Shown piece by piece: positions 18,315 to 25,744 of a stretch of DNA of 60,219 bases (the first letter of the stretch is position 1; every line of letters begins with the position of its first letter). The DNA is from Candidatus Bipolaricaulota bacterium. Its GTDB lineage: Bacteria; Bipolaricaulota; Bipolaricaulia; Bipolaricaulales; Bipolaricaulaceae. Below the pieces are notes generated by a model. That model did no database searches. It was not told the origin of the DNA and saw only the letters and a list, made by a program, of their open reading frames with translations. The translations under genes and the position numbers were made by a program. The stretch lies in contig JACIWL010000006.1 of NCBI GenBank assembly GCA_014360995.1, positions 1-60,219 of the forward strand, given 5' to 3'.

Positions 18315-20261
18315 TTACCCTTTGTAGCCCACGATCTTTTTGAGCTCCTCCACGCACTCGGGGTTGCGGAGGGTGGTGATGTCGCCGATAGGCTCGCCCC
18401 GCACCAGGGCTTTGAGGATCCGGCGCATGATTTTCCCCGAGCGGGTCTTGGGCACATCCTCGGCAAAATAGATCTCCGCCGGCCGAGCAGTGGGCCCGAT
18501 GTACTTGTCCACGGTCTTTATGAGCTCCTTCTTCAGTTCCTCGGAAGGTTGGGCTCCGGCCTTGAGAAGCACAAAGGCCACGGGGACCTCGCCCTTGACC
18601 TCGTCTGGCCGGGATACCACCGCCACCTCGGAGACAAGGGGATGCTGGGAGAGGGCATCTTCCACCTCGGCCGTGGCCAAGCGGTGGCCGGCCACGTTCA
18701 TCACGTCGTCCACGCGCCCGGTTATGCGGATGTTGCCCATCTCGTCCATGCGGGCGCCGTCTTTTGTGAAGTAAAGCTTAGGACCAAACTCTCCGAAGTA
18801 GGTGGCCTTGAACTTCTCCGGGTCCCCATAAAGGCCGCGGGTGAGGGCAGGCGGGAAGGGCGGCTCCAGCACGAGATACCCTCCCTCGCCGGGTTTTACC
18901 GGAGCACCCCCGGCATCCACGATCTTGGCCCGGATCCCCGGGAAGGGCCGTCCGGCTACAGTGGGGATGAACGGGCCGATCCCGGGAAGAGCCTGCACAC
19001 AGGTGGCCCCGGTCTCCGTCTGCCACCAAGTGTCGATGATCGGACAGCGCTCCCCGCCGATGACTTTGAAGTACCAAAGCCAGGCCTCCTCGTTGATGGG
19101 CTCCCCCACCGTCCCCAAAACCCGGAGGGTGGAAAGATCGTACTTCTTAGGCCATTCATCTCCCCATTTCATGTGCATGCGGATGGCGGTGGGAGCAGTG
19201 TAGTACACGGTCACCTTGTGCTTCTCGATGACCTGCCACATCCGGCCAAAATCCGGATAGTCCGGGGAGCCCTCGTAAACCACGGTAGCCACCCCGTTCA
19301 TAAGGGGGCCGTAGTTGAGATAGGAGTGGCCGGTGATCCAGCCCACGTCGGCGGTGCACCAGTGGATATCGTCGTCGTGAAGGTTGAAGTCCCATTTGCA
19401 GGTGGCATAGACCTGGACGGCATATCCGCCAGTGGTGTGCATGACGCCCTTCGGCTTCCCCGTGGTCCCCGAGGTGTAGAGGATGAAAGCTAGATCCTCG
19501 GCATCCAAAGGCTCAGCCGGACAGAAATCGTTTTGGCCCTGGACCAGCTCGTGGTACCAAATATCCCGGTTGGGATTCATGGGGATCTGATGGCCGGTGC
19601 GGCGGACCACGATGACCTTTCCCACCTTGGTCCCGGCCAGTGCCTGGTCCGCTTGCGGTTTCAGATCCACAAGCTTCCCGCGGCGCCAGTAGCCATCGGC
19701 AGTGATGAGGAGCCTGGCTCCAGAGTCAAGGAGCCTATCCCGAAGGGACTCCGCGGAGAACGCGGAGAAGACCACCGTATGCACCGCCCCGATCCGCACG
19801 CAGGCCTGCATAGCGATAACCGCCTCGGGGATCATGGGGAGGTAAATCCCAACCCGATCGCCTTTCTTGATGCCCAGGTGCTTCAGGGCGTTGGCCAGGC
19901 GCGAGACCTCGGCCAAAAGCTCTTTGTAGGTGAGGATGCGGTTGGGCTCGTTAGGAGGCTCGGGCTCCCAAATCAGGGCCACTTTGTCCCCTTTCCCGGC
20001 CTCCACGTGGCGGTCGAGGGAGTTATAGGAGAGGTTGAGCTTTCCGCCCACAAACCATTTGTAGGCGTATGGTTCGTCCACATAGGTCTCCTTCCATTTC
20101 TCAAACCAGACGATCTCCTCGGCCCACTTGGCCCAGAAGCTGACGGGGTCGGCCGCGGCTTCCTCATAGATCTTGGGGTCGGAGACCCATGCGCGCGCCT
20201 TCAGCGCCTCTGTCGGCCAGTACCAGTTCTCGCGCTTCGGATCAGGCTGCACCCACTTCAC
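18315..20261 (-). CDS. acs: acetate--CoA ligase, AMP-forming
   Basis: Acs converts acetate, ATP and CoA into acetyl-CoA, AMP and PPi. Motifs: the N-terminal acs-specific region (DPVSFWAKWAEEIVWFEKW), the AMP-binding P-loop YTSGTTGKPKGVMHT, DTWWQTETGA, the hinge region GRVDDVMNVAGHRL, and the C-terminal PKTRSGKIMRRILKAL whose Lys after SG is the residue acetylated in Acs regulation. The frame opens at 20300, but the GTG at 20261 has AAGGGGGTGG about eight bases upstream and gives the normal 648 aa. The acyl-CoA synthetase/GNAT fusion nearby is a plausible modifier. The PPi formed could feed the membrane pyrophosphatase. Confidence 0.97.
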   Translation of the reverse strand: MKWVQPDPKRENWYWPTEALKARAWVSDPKIYEEAAADPVSFWAKWAEEIVWFEKWKETYVDEPYAYKWFVGGKLNLSYNSLDRHVEAGKGDKVALIWEPEPPNEPNRILTYKELLAEVSRLANALKHLGIKKGDRVGIYLPMIPEAVIAMQACVRIGAVHTVVFSAFSAESLRDRLLDSGARLLITADGYWRRGKLVDLKPQADQALAGTKVGKVIVVRRTGHQIPMNPNRDIWYHELVQGQNDFCPAEPLDAEDLAFILYTSGTTGKPKGVMHTTGGYAVQVYATCKWDFNLHDDDIHWCTADVGWITGHSYLNYGPLMNGVATVVYEGSPDYPDFGRMWQVIEKHKVTVYYTAPTAIRMHMKWGDEWPKKYDLSTLRVLGTVGEPINEEAWLWYFKVIGGERCPIIDTWWQTETGATCVQALPGIGPFIPTVAGRPFPGIRAKIVDAGGAPVKPGEGGYLVLEPPFPPALTRGLYGDPEKFKATYFGEFGPKLYFTKDGARMDEMGNIRITGRVDDVMNVAGHRLATAEVEDALSQHPLVSEVAVVSRPDEVKGEVPVAFVLLKAGAQPSEELKKELIKTVDKYIGPTARPAEIYFAEDVPKTRSGKIMRRILKALVRGEPIGDITTLRNPECVEELKKIVGYKG

Positions 20262-20302
20262 TTTTCGCCACCCCCTTGCCTTGCGAAATGCACAGCGCAA
20301 TT

Positions 20303-20330
20303 ATCATACCCGCTTCAAATTGGGGTTCAA
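20303..20330 (-). promoter_or_regulatory. acs promoter
   Basis: On the minus strand TTGAAC (20330-20325) and TATGAT (20308-20303) are separated by 16 bases, a good sigma-70-type pair. The start site would fall near 20296, about 35 bases before the GTG, leaving room for the AAGGGGGTGG ribosome-binding site. Confidence 0.65.
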
Positions 20331-20370
20331 CGCCCTTTTGCACAAAGGCCCTCGGCTCTGTACAACTTTC

Positions 20371-21009
20371 ATGGCCATGCGCTTTTGGCGGTGGTTGAAG
20401 AGGAACTTCCTGGCCGGCCTTGTGGCCCTCCTTCCCCTCGGCCTTACCACCCTCTTCCTTTGGCTCCTTTACCGCTTCGCCTACGGGCTTTTTGGACCCC
20501 ACACAGCCTTGGCCTCCTTCATGCGCCGCGCCATCGGAATATACATTCCCGGAACGGAAATCTTTGCAGGCCTTTTGGTAATCCTCCTCATTGGGATTTT
20601 GACCAGGCACTGGCTGGGGCGAGCCATCCTTAACGCCTTGGAGCGGGCTCTTCTTCGCGTGCCGTTCATCCGCAAGCTCTATTGGACCGGAAGGCAGCTT
20701 TCCCGCTATCTTTTAGAACAAACCAAAACTCCAACGGGGCGGGTGGTGCTTGTGGAATTCCCCAGCCCGGGAAGCTACGTTTTGGGCATGCTTACCGCCG
20801 AAGAGGTGAAGCCCCTAAGCCAAACCCTAGGCCAAGAGGTTTCTGCGGTGTACATCCCCACCGCCCCCAACCCGTTGAGCGGCTGGGTGCTCTTCCTCCC
20901 CAAGGAGCGCCTCACCGCCACCACCCTTAGTGTGGACGAGGGCTTCACTCTGGTCCTCTCCGGCGGCCTTTTCGTCAAGGAGGAAGAGGGTGCCGATTCG
21001 CAGGGATAA
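20371..21009 (+). CDS. DUF502 family membrane protein
   Basis: Two N-terminal transmembrane helices (LAGLVALLPLGLTTLFLWLL and IFAGLLVILLIGILTR) are followed by a conserved soluble C-terminal domain, with VPFIRKLYWTGRQL, GRVVLVEFPSPGSYVLGM, and PTAPNPLSGWVLFLPKE. This is the DUF502 pattern (PF04367). The family has no established function in bacteria; plant homologues (COV) affect vascular patterning. ATG 20371 or 20377 (MAMRFWRWLKRNF) starts the protein; there is no clear Shine-Dalgarno sequence. Its last 20 bases overlap accD, so it probably shares the accDA transcript. Confidence 0.85.
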   Translation: MAMRFWRWLKRNFLAGLVALLPLGLTTLFLWLLYRFAYGLFGPHTALASFMRRAIGIYIPGTEIFAGLLVILLIGILTRHWLGRAILNALERALLRVPFIRKLYWTGRQLSRYLLEQTKTPTGRVVLVEFPSPGSYVLGMLTAEEVKPLSQTLGQEVSAVYIPTAPNPLSGWVLFLPKERLTATTLSVDEGFTLVLSGGLFVKEEEGADSQG

Positions 21010-21835
21010 GCGGGACCGGTACGTGGAGATAGAGGTTAGCACCCCTCCCGAACCCCTTTGGGTGCGTTGTGAATCCTGTGGGGAACTCATCTTCCGCCAA
21101 AAACTCCAGGAAAACCAGTACGTCTGCCCCCGCTGCGGGGCCTACTTCTTCCTCTCCGCCCAGGACCGCGTGGCCTCCCTCGTGGACGGGGGGAGTTTTG
21201 TGGAGTTGCCGCCCCCGCAGGTCGTCGAAGACCCTTTAGGGTTCAGCGACCAAGTCTCGTACAAGGAGCGGCTAGGCCGGGCCCGTGCAGAAACCGGCCT
21301 TTCGGAAGCTGTCCTCGCTGGAACGGCCAACGTCCAGGGCATCCCCGTGGTCTTAGCGGTGATGGACTTCCGGTTCATCGGGGGGAGCATGGGGGTGGGA
21401 GTGGGGGAGATCCTCTGTCAGGCCATGGAGCACGCTCTCCAGGAAGGGAAACCTTTTGTGCTTGTCGTCTCCTCCGGCGGGGCCAGGGTGCAGGAGGGCG
21501 TCCTCTCCCTCCTCCAGATGGTCAAGGTGGTGGCCGCCCGGGAGGCCTTGGCCCGGGCCGGAATCCCCTACATCGCCATCCTCACCTACCCTTCCACCGG
21601 CGGGGTGCTCGCCTCCATCGGAAGCATAGCTGATCTCACCATCGCCGAAGAAGGGGCGCTTATTGGGTTCGCTGGCCCCAGGGTGATCGAACAAACCACG
21701 GGCGAGCGGCTACCCCCGGGGTTCCAGACGGCGAAATTCGCCCTGGAACACGGGATGGTGGATGCAGTGGTGCCGCGGGCAAAGCTCCGGGAGGAGCTGG
21801 CGCGGGCCCTTTCCGTTTTGGTGGACGAAAGATGA
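20990..21835 (+). CDS. accD: acetyl-CoA carboxylase carboxyltransferase subunit beta
   Basis: AccD with AccA transfers the carboxyl group from biotin to acetyl-CoA to make malonyl-CoA. The N-terminal zinc ribbon is CESC...CPRC; the crotonase-like core contains GGSMGVGVGEILCQA, VSSGGARVQEGVLSLLQM, and TYPSTGGVLASIGSIADL. The GTG at 20990 follows AAGGAGG (20978-20984) and gives 281 aa, the usual size; the longer open frame is antisense-like in composition. The ATGA overlap with accA shows coupling. Neither accB nor accC is in the window. Confidence 0.95.
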   Translation: MPIRRDKRDRYVEIEVSTPPEPLWVRCESCGELIFRQKLQENQYVCPRCGAYFFLSAQDRVASLVDGGSFVELPPPQVVEDPLGFSDQVSYKERLGRARAETGLSEAVLAGTANVQGIPVVLAVMDFRFIGGSMGVGVGEILCQAMEHALQEGKPFVLVVSSGGARVQEGVLSLLQMVKVVAAREALARAGIPYIAILTYPSTGGVLASIGSIADLTIAEEGALIGFAGPRVIEQTTGERLPPGFQTAKFALEHGMVDAVVPRAKLREELARALSVLVDER

Positions 21836-22779
21836 ACGAGGCGGAGCGCCTTAAGGTTTTGGAGGAGAAGGCCGCGGAGCTACGGCGCTTGGCCGAGGAA
21901 AACGGCCTTGATCTTTCCGCGGAGATCGCCGTTTTGGAACAAAAAATCGCGGAGCTGAGGCGCGCTATTCAAGAGGGGCTTTCCCCCTGGGGAAGGGTGC
22001 AGCTGGCCCGCCGGCCGGACCGGCCAAGCGGCCTCCCATTCGTGCAAGCCCTGTGCGATTCTTTTTATGAGCTCCGCGGCGACCGCATAGTGGGCGATGA
22101 CCCGGCCTTGCGCGGCGGTTTTGCCAAGCTCAAGGGAAAAAGGATCGCCATCCTTTTCCATCAGCGCGGGGCCACCCCGGAGGAGCAGCGTCAGGCCCGG
22201 TTTGGCATGGCCTCGGCCCAAGGATATTGGAAGGCCCGGCGGATCATGAAGGTAGCAGCTCGCCTCCGCCTCCCCCTCCTCACTCTCATCAACACCCCCG
22301 GCGCTTATCCAGGGGTACAAGCCGAGGCCCACAATATTGCGGGCGCTATCGCTGCGTGCATTTGGCAAATGCTTCAGCATCCCGCTCCCACGTTGGCCGT
22401 GATCCTTGGGGAGGGAGGATCGGGCGGAGCGGTGGCCCTTGCCGCCGCTGATCGCGTCCTGATCCTGGAAAACGCCACCTATTCCGTGATCTCCCCCGAG
22501 GGAGCGGCCTCCATCCTCTGGAAGGACGCGAAGTTCGCAGAGAAGGCCGCGGAAAATTTGAAGCTCACAGCCCAGGAACTTTTGGCCTTGGGGGCGGTGG
22601 ACGAGGTGATCCCCGAAGCCCCCGGTGGAGCCCACACCGACTTTCAGGGGACTGTAGAAGCGGTGCGGGGGGCAGTGCTCCGCCACCTTTCCGAGCTTTC
22701 CGCCCTCCCTCTGGACGAACTTCTCCGCCTGCGGTACAAACGTTATCGCCATGTGGGAAGTGCGGGCGGCGCCGACTAG
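21832..22779 (+). CDS. accA: acetyl-CoA carboxylase carboxyltransferase subunit alpha
   Basis: This partner of AccD has the N-terminal helical segment (LEQKIAELRRAIQEGLSPWG, VQLARRPDRPSGLPFV), and the carboxyltransferase core with LRGGFAKLKGKRIAILFHQR, RFGMASAQGYWKARRIMKVA, LLTLINTPGAYPGVQAEA, and VILGEGGSGGAVALAAADRV, where two main-chain oxyanion-hole glycines lie. ISPEGAASILWKDAKFAEKA and NLKLTAQELLALGAVDEVIP complete the family pattern. 315 aa is normal. The start overlaps the accD stop by four bases and the 3' end overlaps the regulator gene by 29 bases. Confidence 0.96.
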   Translation: MNEAERLKVLEEKAAELRRLAEENGLDLSAEIAVLEQKIAELRRAIQEGLSPWGRVQLARRPDRPSGLPFVQALCDSFYELRGDRIVGDDPALRGGFAKLKGKRIAILFHQRGATPEEQRQARFGMASAQGYWKARRIMKVAARLRLPLLTLINTPGAYPGVQAEAHNIAGAIAACIWQMLQHPAPTLAVILGEGGSGGAVALAAADRVLILENATYSVISPEGAASILWKDAKFAEKAAENLKLTAQELLALGAVDEVIPEAPGGAHTDFQGTVEAVRGAVLRHLSELSALPLDELLRLRYKRYRHVGSAGGAD

Positions 22780-23503
22780 GGCCCAGGAATTATGTCAATC
22801 CTGTAAGCACGCGTGCTCCTACCTTTTTTCCGGCCTCTCCGAGGCCGCGCGCATGGAGCTCGCCTCTTTGATGCGCCCGCTGGAATTGGATGAGGGCGAG
22901 CTCGTGTTTTACGAGGGCCTGCCCGCCCACGGCCTTTACATCCTCTGCGAGGGAAAGATCAAAGTGGCAAAAAGGCTCAAAGGGGGAAGGTCGCAAATCC
23001 TCAAACTTTTGGCCCCAGGTGAGGTCTTAGGCGAAAAGACCCTGTTTGACCAAGAAACCTACACCTGCTACGCCAAGGCCTTGGAGCCTTCGCGCCTCAT
23101 GTTCATCGCCCGCGAGGATTTTCTTGCTTTCATGCGTAAGTACCCAGATGTGGCCTTCAGGCTCATCGAAAAACTTTCCCGGGAACTCAAAGCCTTTGGG
23201 GACAAACTCGTGGAGATCTCCGCTTATTCCGCGAAGGAGCGCATGGCCCGGGTCCTTTTGGAGCTGGCACGGGCCTTCGGCCAAAGGACCCCTGATGGGT
23301 TGGACCTCGGGGTGGAGCTTTCCCGCAGCGAGATCGCGGAGATGGCCGGAGTAACTACGGAGACCGCGGTGCGCATCCTCTCGGAGTTCAAGGAGCGAGG
23401 GCTTCTCGCTTTGCCCGGACGAAGGATCGTGATTCTGAAACCCGAGGAGTTGCAGTCCATGGCCCACCCCTTCCGGACATTCCTCCGGGAAAACCTGATT
23501 TGA
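22751..23503 (+). CDS. Crp/FNR-family regulator with N-terminal cysteine cluster
   Basis: The protein has a cyclic-nucleotide-binding-type sensor fold (about residues 25-140, with GELVFYEGLPAHGLYILCEG, LLAPGEVLGEKTLF), a dimer helix, and a winged helix-turn-helix (LSRSEIAEMAGVTTETAVRI). Cysteines at 15, 18, 22 (CQSCKHAC) and 106 resemble the four [4Fe-4S] ligands of FNR, with spacing x2-x3 rather than x2-x5, so oxygen or redox sensing is likely but not proven. It starts inside accA and ends with a TTGA overlap with the protease gene. Self-regulation or control of the acc genes is possible; I see no clear FNR box upstream of accD. Confidence 0.85.
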   Translation: MWEVRAAPTRAQELCQSCKHACSYLFSGLSEAARMELASLMRPLELDEGELVFYEGLPAHGLYILCEGKIKVAKRLKGGRSQILKLLAPGEVLGEKTLFDQETYTCYAKALEPSRLMFIAREDFLAFMRKYPDVAFRLIEKLSRELKAFGDKLVEISAYSAKERMARVLLELARAFGQRTPDGLDLGVELSRSEIAEMAGVTTETAVRILSEFKERGLLALPGRRIVILKPEELQSMAHPFRTFLRENLI

Positions 23504-23934
23504 CCCGCAAGATCCTCCTTGGCCTTGGTAATCCCCTTGGCCGCGACGATGCCGTGGGCCTCCGCGTGGCCGAAGCCCTGCAAGGGAGCGAGTGGCTCGC
23601 CATACCCGCGGAAGCTTTGGAGAACGCTTTGGGGAGGGTGGAGAGGGAAAAACCTGAAAGAATCGTGATCGTGGATGCGGCGGAAATGGGGCTCCCCCCG
23701 GGGTCCATCCGGCGCCTTCCCCTCTCAGACTCCGAGAAAATGTTGGGCTCCACTCACGGTCTTCCCCTCTCTTTCCTCCTTTCTCTTCTCAAGGCGAAGG
23801 AAGTGATGGTCATCGGGATCCAGCCCAAGGAGTACGGAATCGGGGAAAGGCTGAGCCCGGAGGTGGCGGAGGCCGCGCAGCGCCTGGTGCGCCTCCTTCG
23901 GGAAAACCGGGAGGGGGAAATCCCGCTACTTTGA
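23500..23934 (+). CDS. hydrogenase maturation protease family (HybD/HycI-like)
   Basis: These peptidases clip the C terminus of [NiFe]-hydrogenase large subunits after nickel insertion. The N-terminal GLGNPLGRDDAVGLRVAEAL, VDAAEMG and STHGLPLS hold the three conserved nickel-contacting positions (Asp16/17, Asp59, His86; HybD has Glu16, Asp62, His93). The length of 144 aa is close to normal. The TTG start at 23500 overlaps the regulator stop. No hydrogenase structural or hyp genes are in the window, so the target protein must be elsewhere, or the protease may serve another role. Confidence 0.8.
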   Translation: MTRKILLGLGNPLGRDDAVGLRVAEALQGSEWLAIPAEALENALGRVEREKPERIVIVDAAEMGLPPGSIRRLPLSDSEKMLGSTHGLPLSFLLSLLKAKEVMVIGIQPKEYGIGERLSPEVAEAAQRLVRLLRENREGEIPLL

Positions 23935-23951
23935 CCTGAAGGGAAGACGCC

Positions 23952-25124
23952 TCAGGAAAACTTGCTAAAGGCCCGGTGGGTGATGGCGATGGCGGCGGCA
24001 TAGAGCACCACCATGGCTAGAAAGAGCGGGGCAAAACCGAAACGTACTTGGATAAAACCCGAGACCAGAGCCCCCAAGGCCCAGGCCCCTTGCCACGAGA
24101 TGTGGTTCATCGCGCTCACGCTGGGGCGAAGCTCCGCGGGCACGGCCTCCATAACCACCACGGAGAAGAGCGGCCCAGCGAGGTTCATAAGGGTCGTGCG
24201 CACTAAATACCCGGCCACAGAAAGGGAAAGGTTGGGAACATAGCCCCAAAGGAAGATAAACGGAAGGGAAAGAGCCTGACAGGCCACGACCATGCGCACA
24301 CGGCCGAACCGACTTCCCAAAAGGGGTGAAACTAGGTTCCCAAGCCCAATAAGTAAGGAGTTCAACGCAAACACCAATCCCAAGAGCGGATCGGGCATGG
24401 AAAAGCGCAGGCGAAAAAAGAGGTTCACAAAGGGGATGAGCAAGCCCGCGCCAAGCCCAATAAGACCGTTGATCAACACAAGATACCGGGCAAAACCCCG
24501 ATAAGAGTGAAACGCCCGGAGGGAAAGGGCAGCTCTTACTCGTCCCGAGTGCAACCCCACCAGGGGCAAAAAGGAAAAAAGGTAGAGAAAGAAGCTCGTG
24601 ATGATCACGGCCCGATAGGTCGGCGGTTCCCGGGGAGGGAGATGCCAAAGGCGGGCGAAGAGGCCGGGCAAGAGGCCGGCCAAGGCCGAGCCGACCATCC
24701 CCGCCAAAACTGCGGTCCCCGCCTGAAATCCAAAGAGTTGGGTGCGGGCCCGGCCTTCCGCAAGCTCAGCCAAAAGGGGGCCCCCCACCACAGCCCCCAT
24801 GGCACCGCCAAGGCCTCCGACCAACGCCGCCGCCACAAGCCAACCCGGCGCGGGAACAAGGGCGGGCAGGATGATGCTCCCCGCCTGAAGTCCCATCCCA
24901 AAAAGAAGAAACCGCTTGTACCCAAAACGCCCGGTCAAAAACGCGAAAGGCAACGCGGAACAAACGCTGACCAGGGAAGAAATTGCAGCAAGAAGGCCGA
25001 TCCAGTCCTGGCCATATCCCAGGCCCTTCAAATAGAGGTTGAAATAAAGGCCGTTGAAGCTCCCGGCAAAGCTTCCCAAGGCTGAGCTCAGGAGGAAAAG
25101 GCGGGCGTTGTGGGAAAGGTTCAT
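23952..25124 (-). CDS. MFS transporter, substrate unknown
   Basis: The 390-residue protein has about 12 hydrophobic segments and the MFS inter-helix motif AFLTGRFGYKRFLLFGMGLQ after helix 2, with a related LLGSRFGRVRMVVACQALSL in the second half. SALGSFAGSFNGLYFNLYLK at the N terminus and AVPAELRPSVSAMNHISWQG near helix 11 resemble sugar/drug MFS permeases, but the substrate cannot be read. It begins five bases after the stop of mobB, so the two are co-transcribed. The partner could hint at molybdate or tungstate physiology, although MFS proteins are not known carriers for these. Confidence 0.8.
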   Translation of the reverse strand: MNLSHNARLFLLSSALGSFAGSFNGLYFNLYLKGLGYGQDWIGLLAAISSLVSVCSALPFAFLTGRFGYKRFLLFGMGLQAGSIILPALVPAPGWLVAAALVGGLGGAMGAVVGGPLLAELAEGRARTQLFGFQAGTAVLAGMVGSALAGLLPGLFARLWHLPPREPPTYRAVIITSFFLYLFSFLPLVGLHSGRVRAALSLRAFHSYRGFARYLVLINGLIGLGAGLLIPFVNLFFRLRFSMPDPLLGLVFALNSLLIGLGNLVSPLLGSRFGRVRMVVACQALSLPFIFLWGYVPNLSLSVAGYLVRTTLMNLAGPLFSVVVMEAVPAELRPSVSAMNHISWQGAWALGALVSGFIQVRFGFAPLFLAMVVLYAAAIAITHRAFSKFS

Positions 25125-25129
25125 AAAGA

Positions 25130-25609
25130 TCAGGCTGCAAGGATCTCCGTCTCGATGAAATCCGCAACAAGCTCAGGATCAGGGGGAATGATGGGGATTC
25201 CGTCGGGGATGCGCGCGGGACGATCGGTGATCACCGCAAGCACCGGAATCCTTCCGGCCAAGGGCTCCCCGGAGCGGTACACCTCGATCTTCGGGAAATC
25301 CCCGTGCTTAAAGCCTTCAAGGATGACAAGGTCCAGGTCGGCGAGGTAGCGGGTGATATATTCCTCCACGGGGGTCCCTTCATGCTCCCAAAACAGAGCG
25401 CCCCGGACATCGGAGTAAAGGAGGACGCGGACGGCCCCGGCTTCCCGATGAAGGAAGGTGTCCTTTCCAGGGGTGTCCGGCTCCACCTCCGGCCCCACAT
25501 GCTTGGCCGTCCCAACTTTATATCCCCGAGCAAGAAGAACAGGGATGAGCCGACAAATAAGGGAGGTCTTCCCCGCCCCGGAGTGCCCGATGAACGCCAC
25601 CGCCCGCAT
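25130..25609 (-). CDS. mobB: molybdopterin-guanine dinucleotide biosynthesis protein B
   Basis: MobB is a small GTPase that assists MobA in attaching GMP to molybdopterin. The Walker A is FIGHSGAGKTSLICRL near the N terminus; YKVGTAKHVGPEVEPDTPGK, DTFLHREAGAVRVLLYS and LVILEGFKHGDFPKIEVYR are family hallmarks, the last with the EGFK motif. ATG 25609 gives the standard N terminus; ATG 25624 is possible. 159 aa is typical. It follows the aldehyde:ferredoxin oxidoreductase gene after 120 bases, in keeping with a pterin-metal enzyme, although AOR itself uses the cofactor without the nucleotide. Confidence 0.92.
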   Translation of the reverse strand: MRAVAFIGHSGAGKTSLICRLIPVLLARGYKVGTAKHVGPEVEPDTPGKDTFLHREAGAVRVLLYSDVRGALFWEHEGTPVEEYITRYLADLDLVILEGFKHGDFPKIEVYRSGEPLAGRIPVLAVITDRPARIPDGIPIIPPDPELVADFIETEILAA

Positions 25610-25744
25610 GGATCCACAAAGCATAACCTAAAACACGCGGCCTCTGCACTAAAGGCGTTCTACTAGTGAGGCGAAAGACCACGGCGCAAAATCTTCTGAG
25701 ATTCGGTAAAGAATGTCGGCGGCGAATCCCCCTCAGGGAGAAGG

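Noticed and set aside
18549-19493. 314-residue frame opposite acs
   Set aside because: Shadow of acs codons; no ribosome-binding site and no recognisable fold.
21880-22752. 290-residue frame opposite accA
   Set aside because: Composition is that of an antisense frame, and it conflicts with a gene carrying all accA motifs.
25625-25744. Small RNA or riboswitch (for example a molybdenum/tungsten cofactor element) in the gap before mobB
   Set aside because: Only a six-base inverted pair GATTCG/CGAATC is visible; the Moco motif core could not be recognised.
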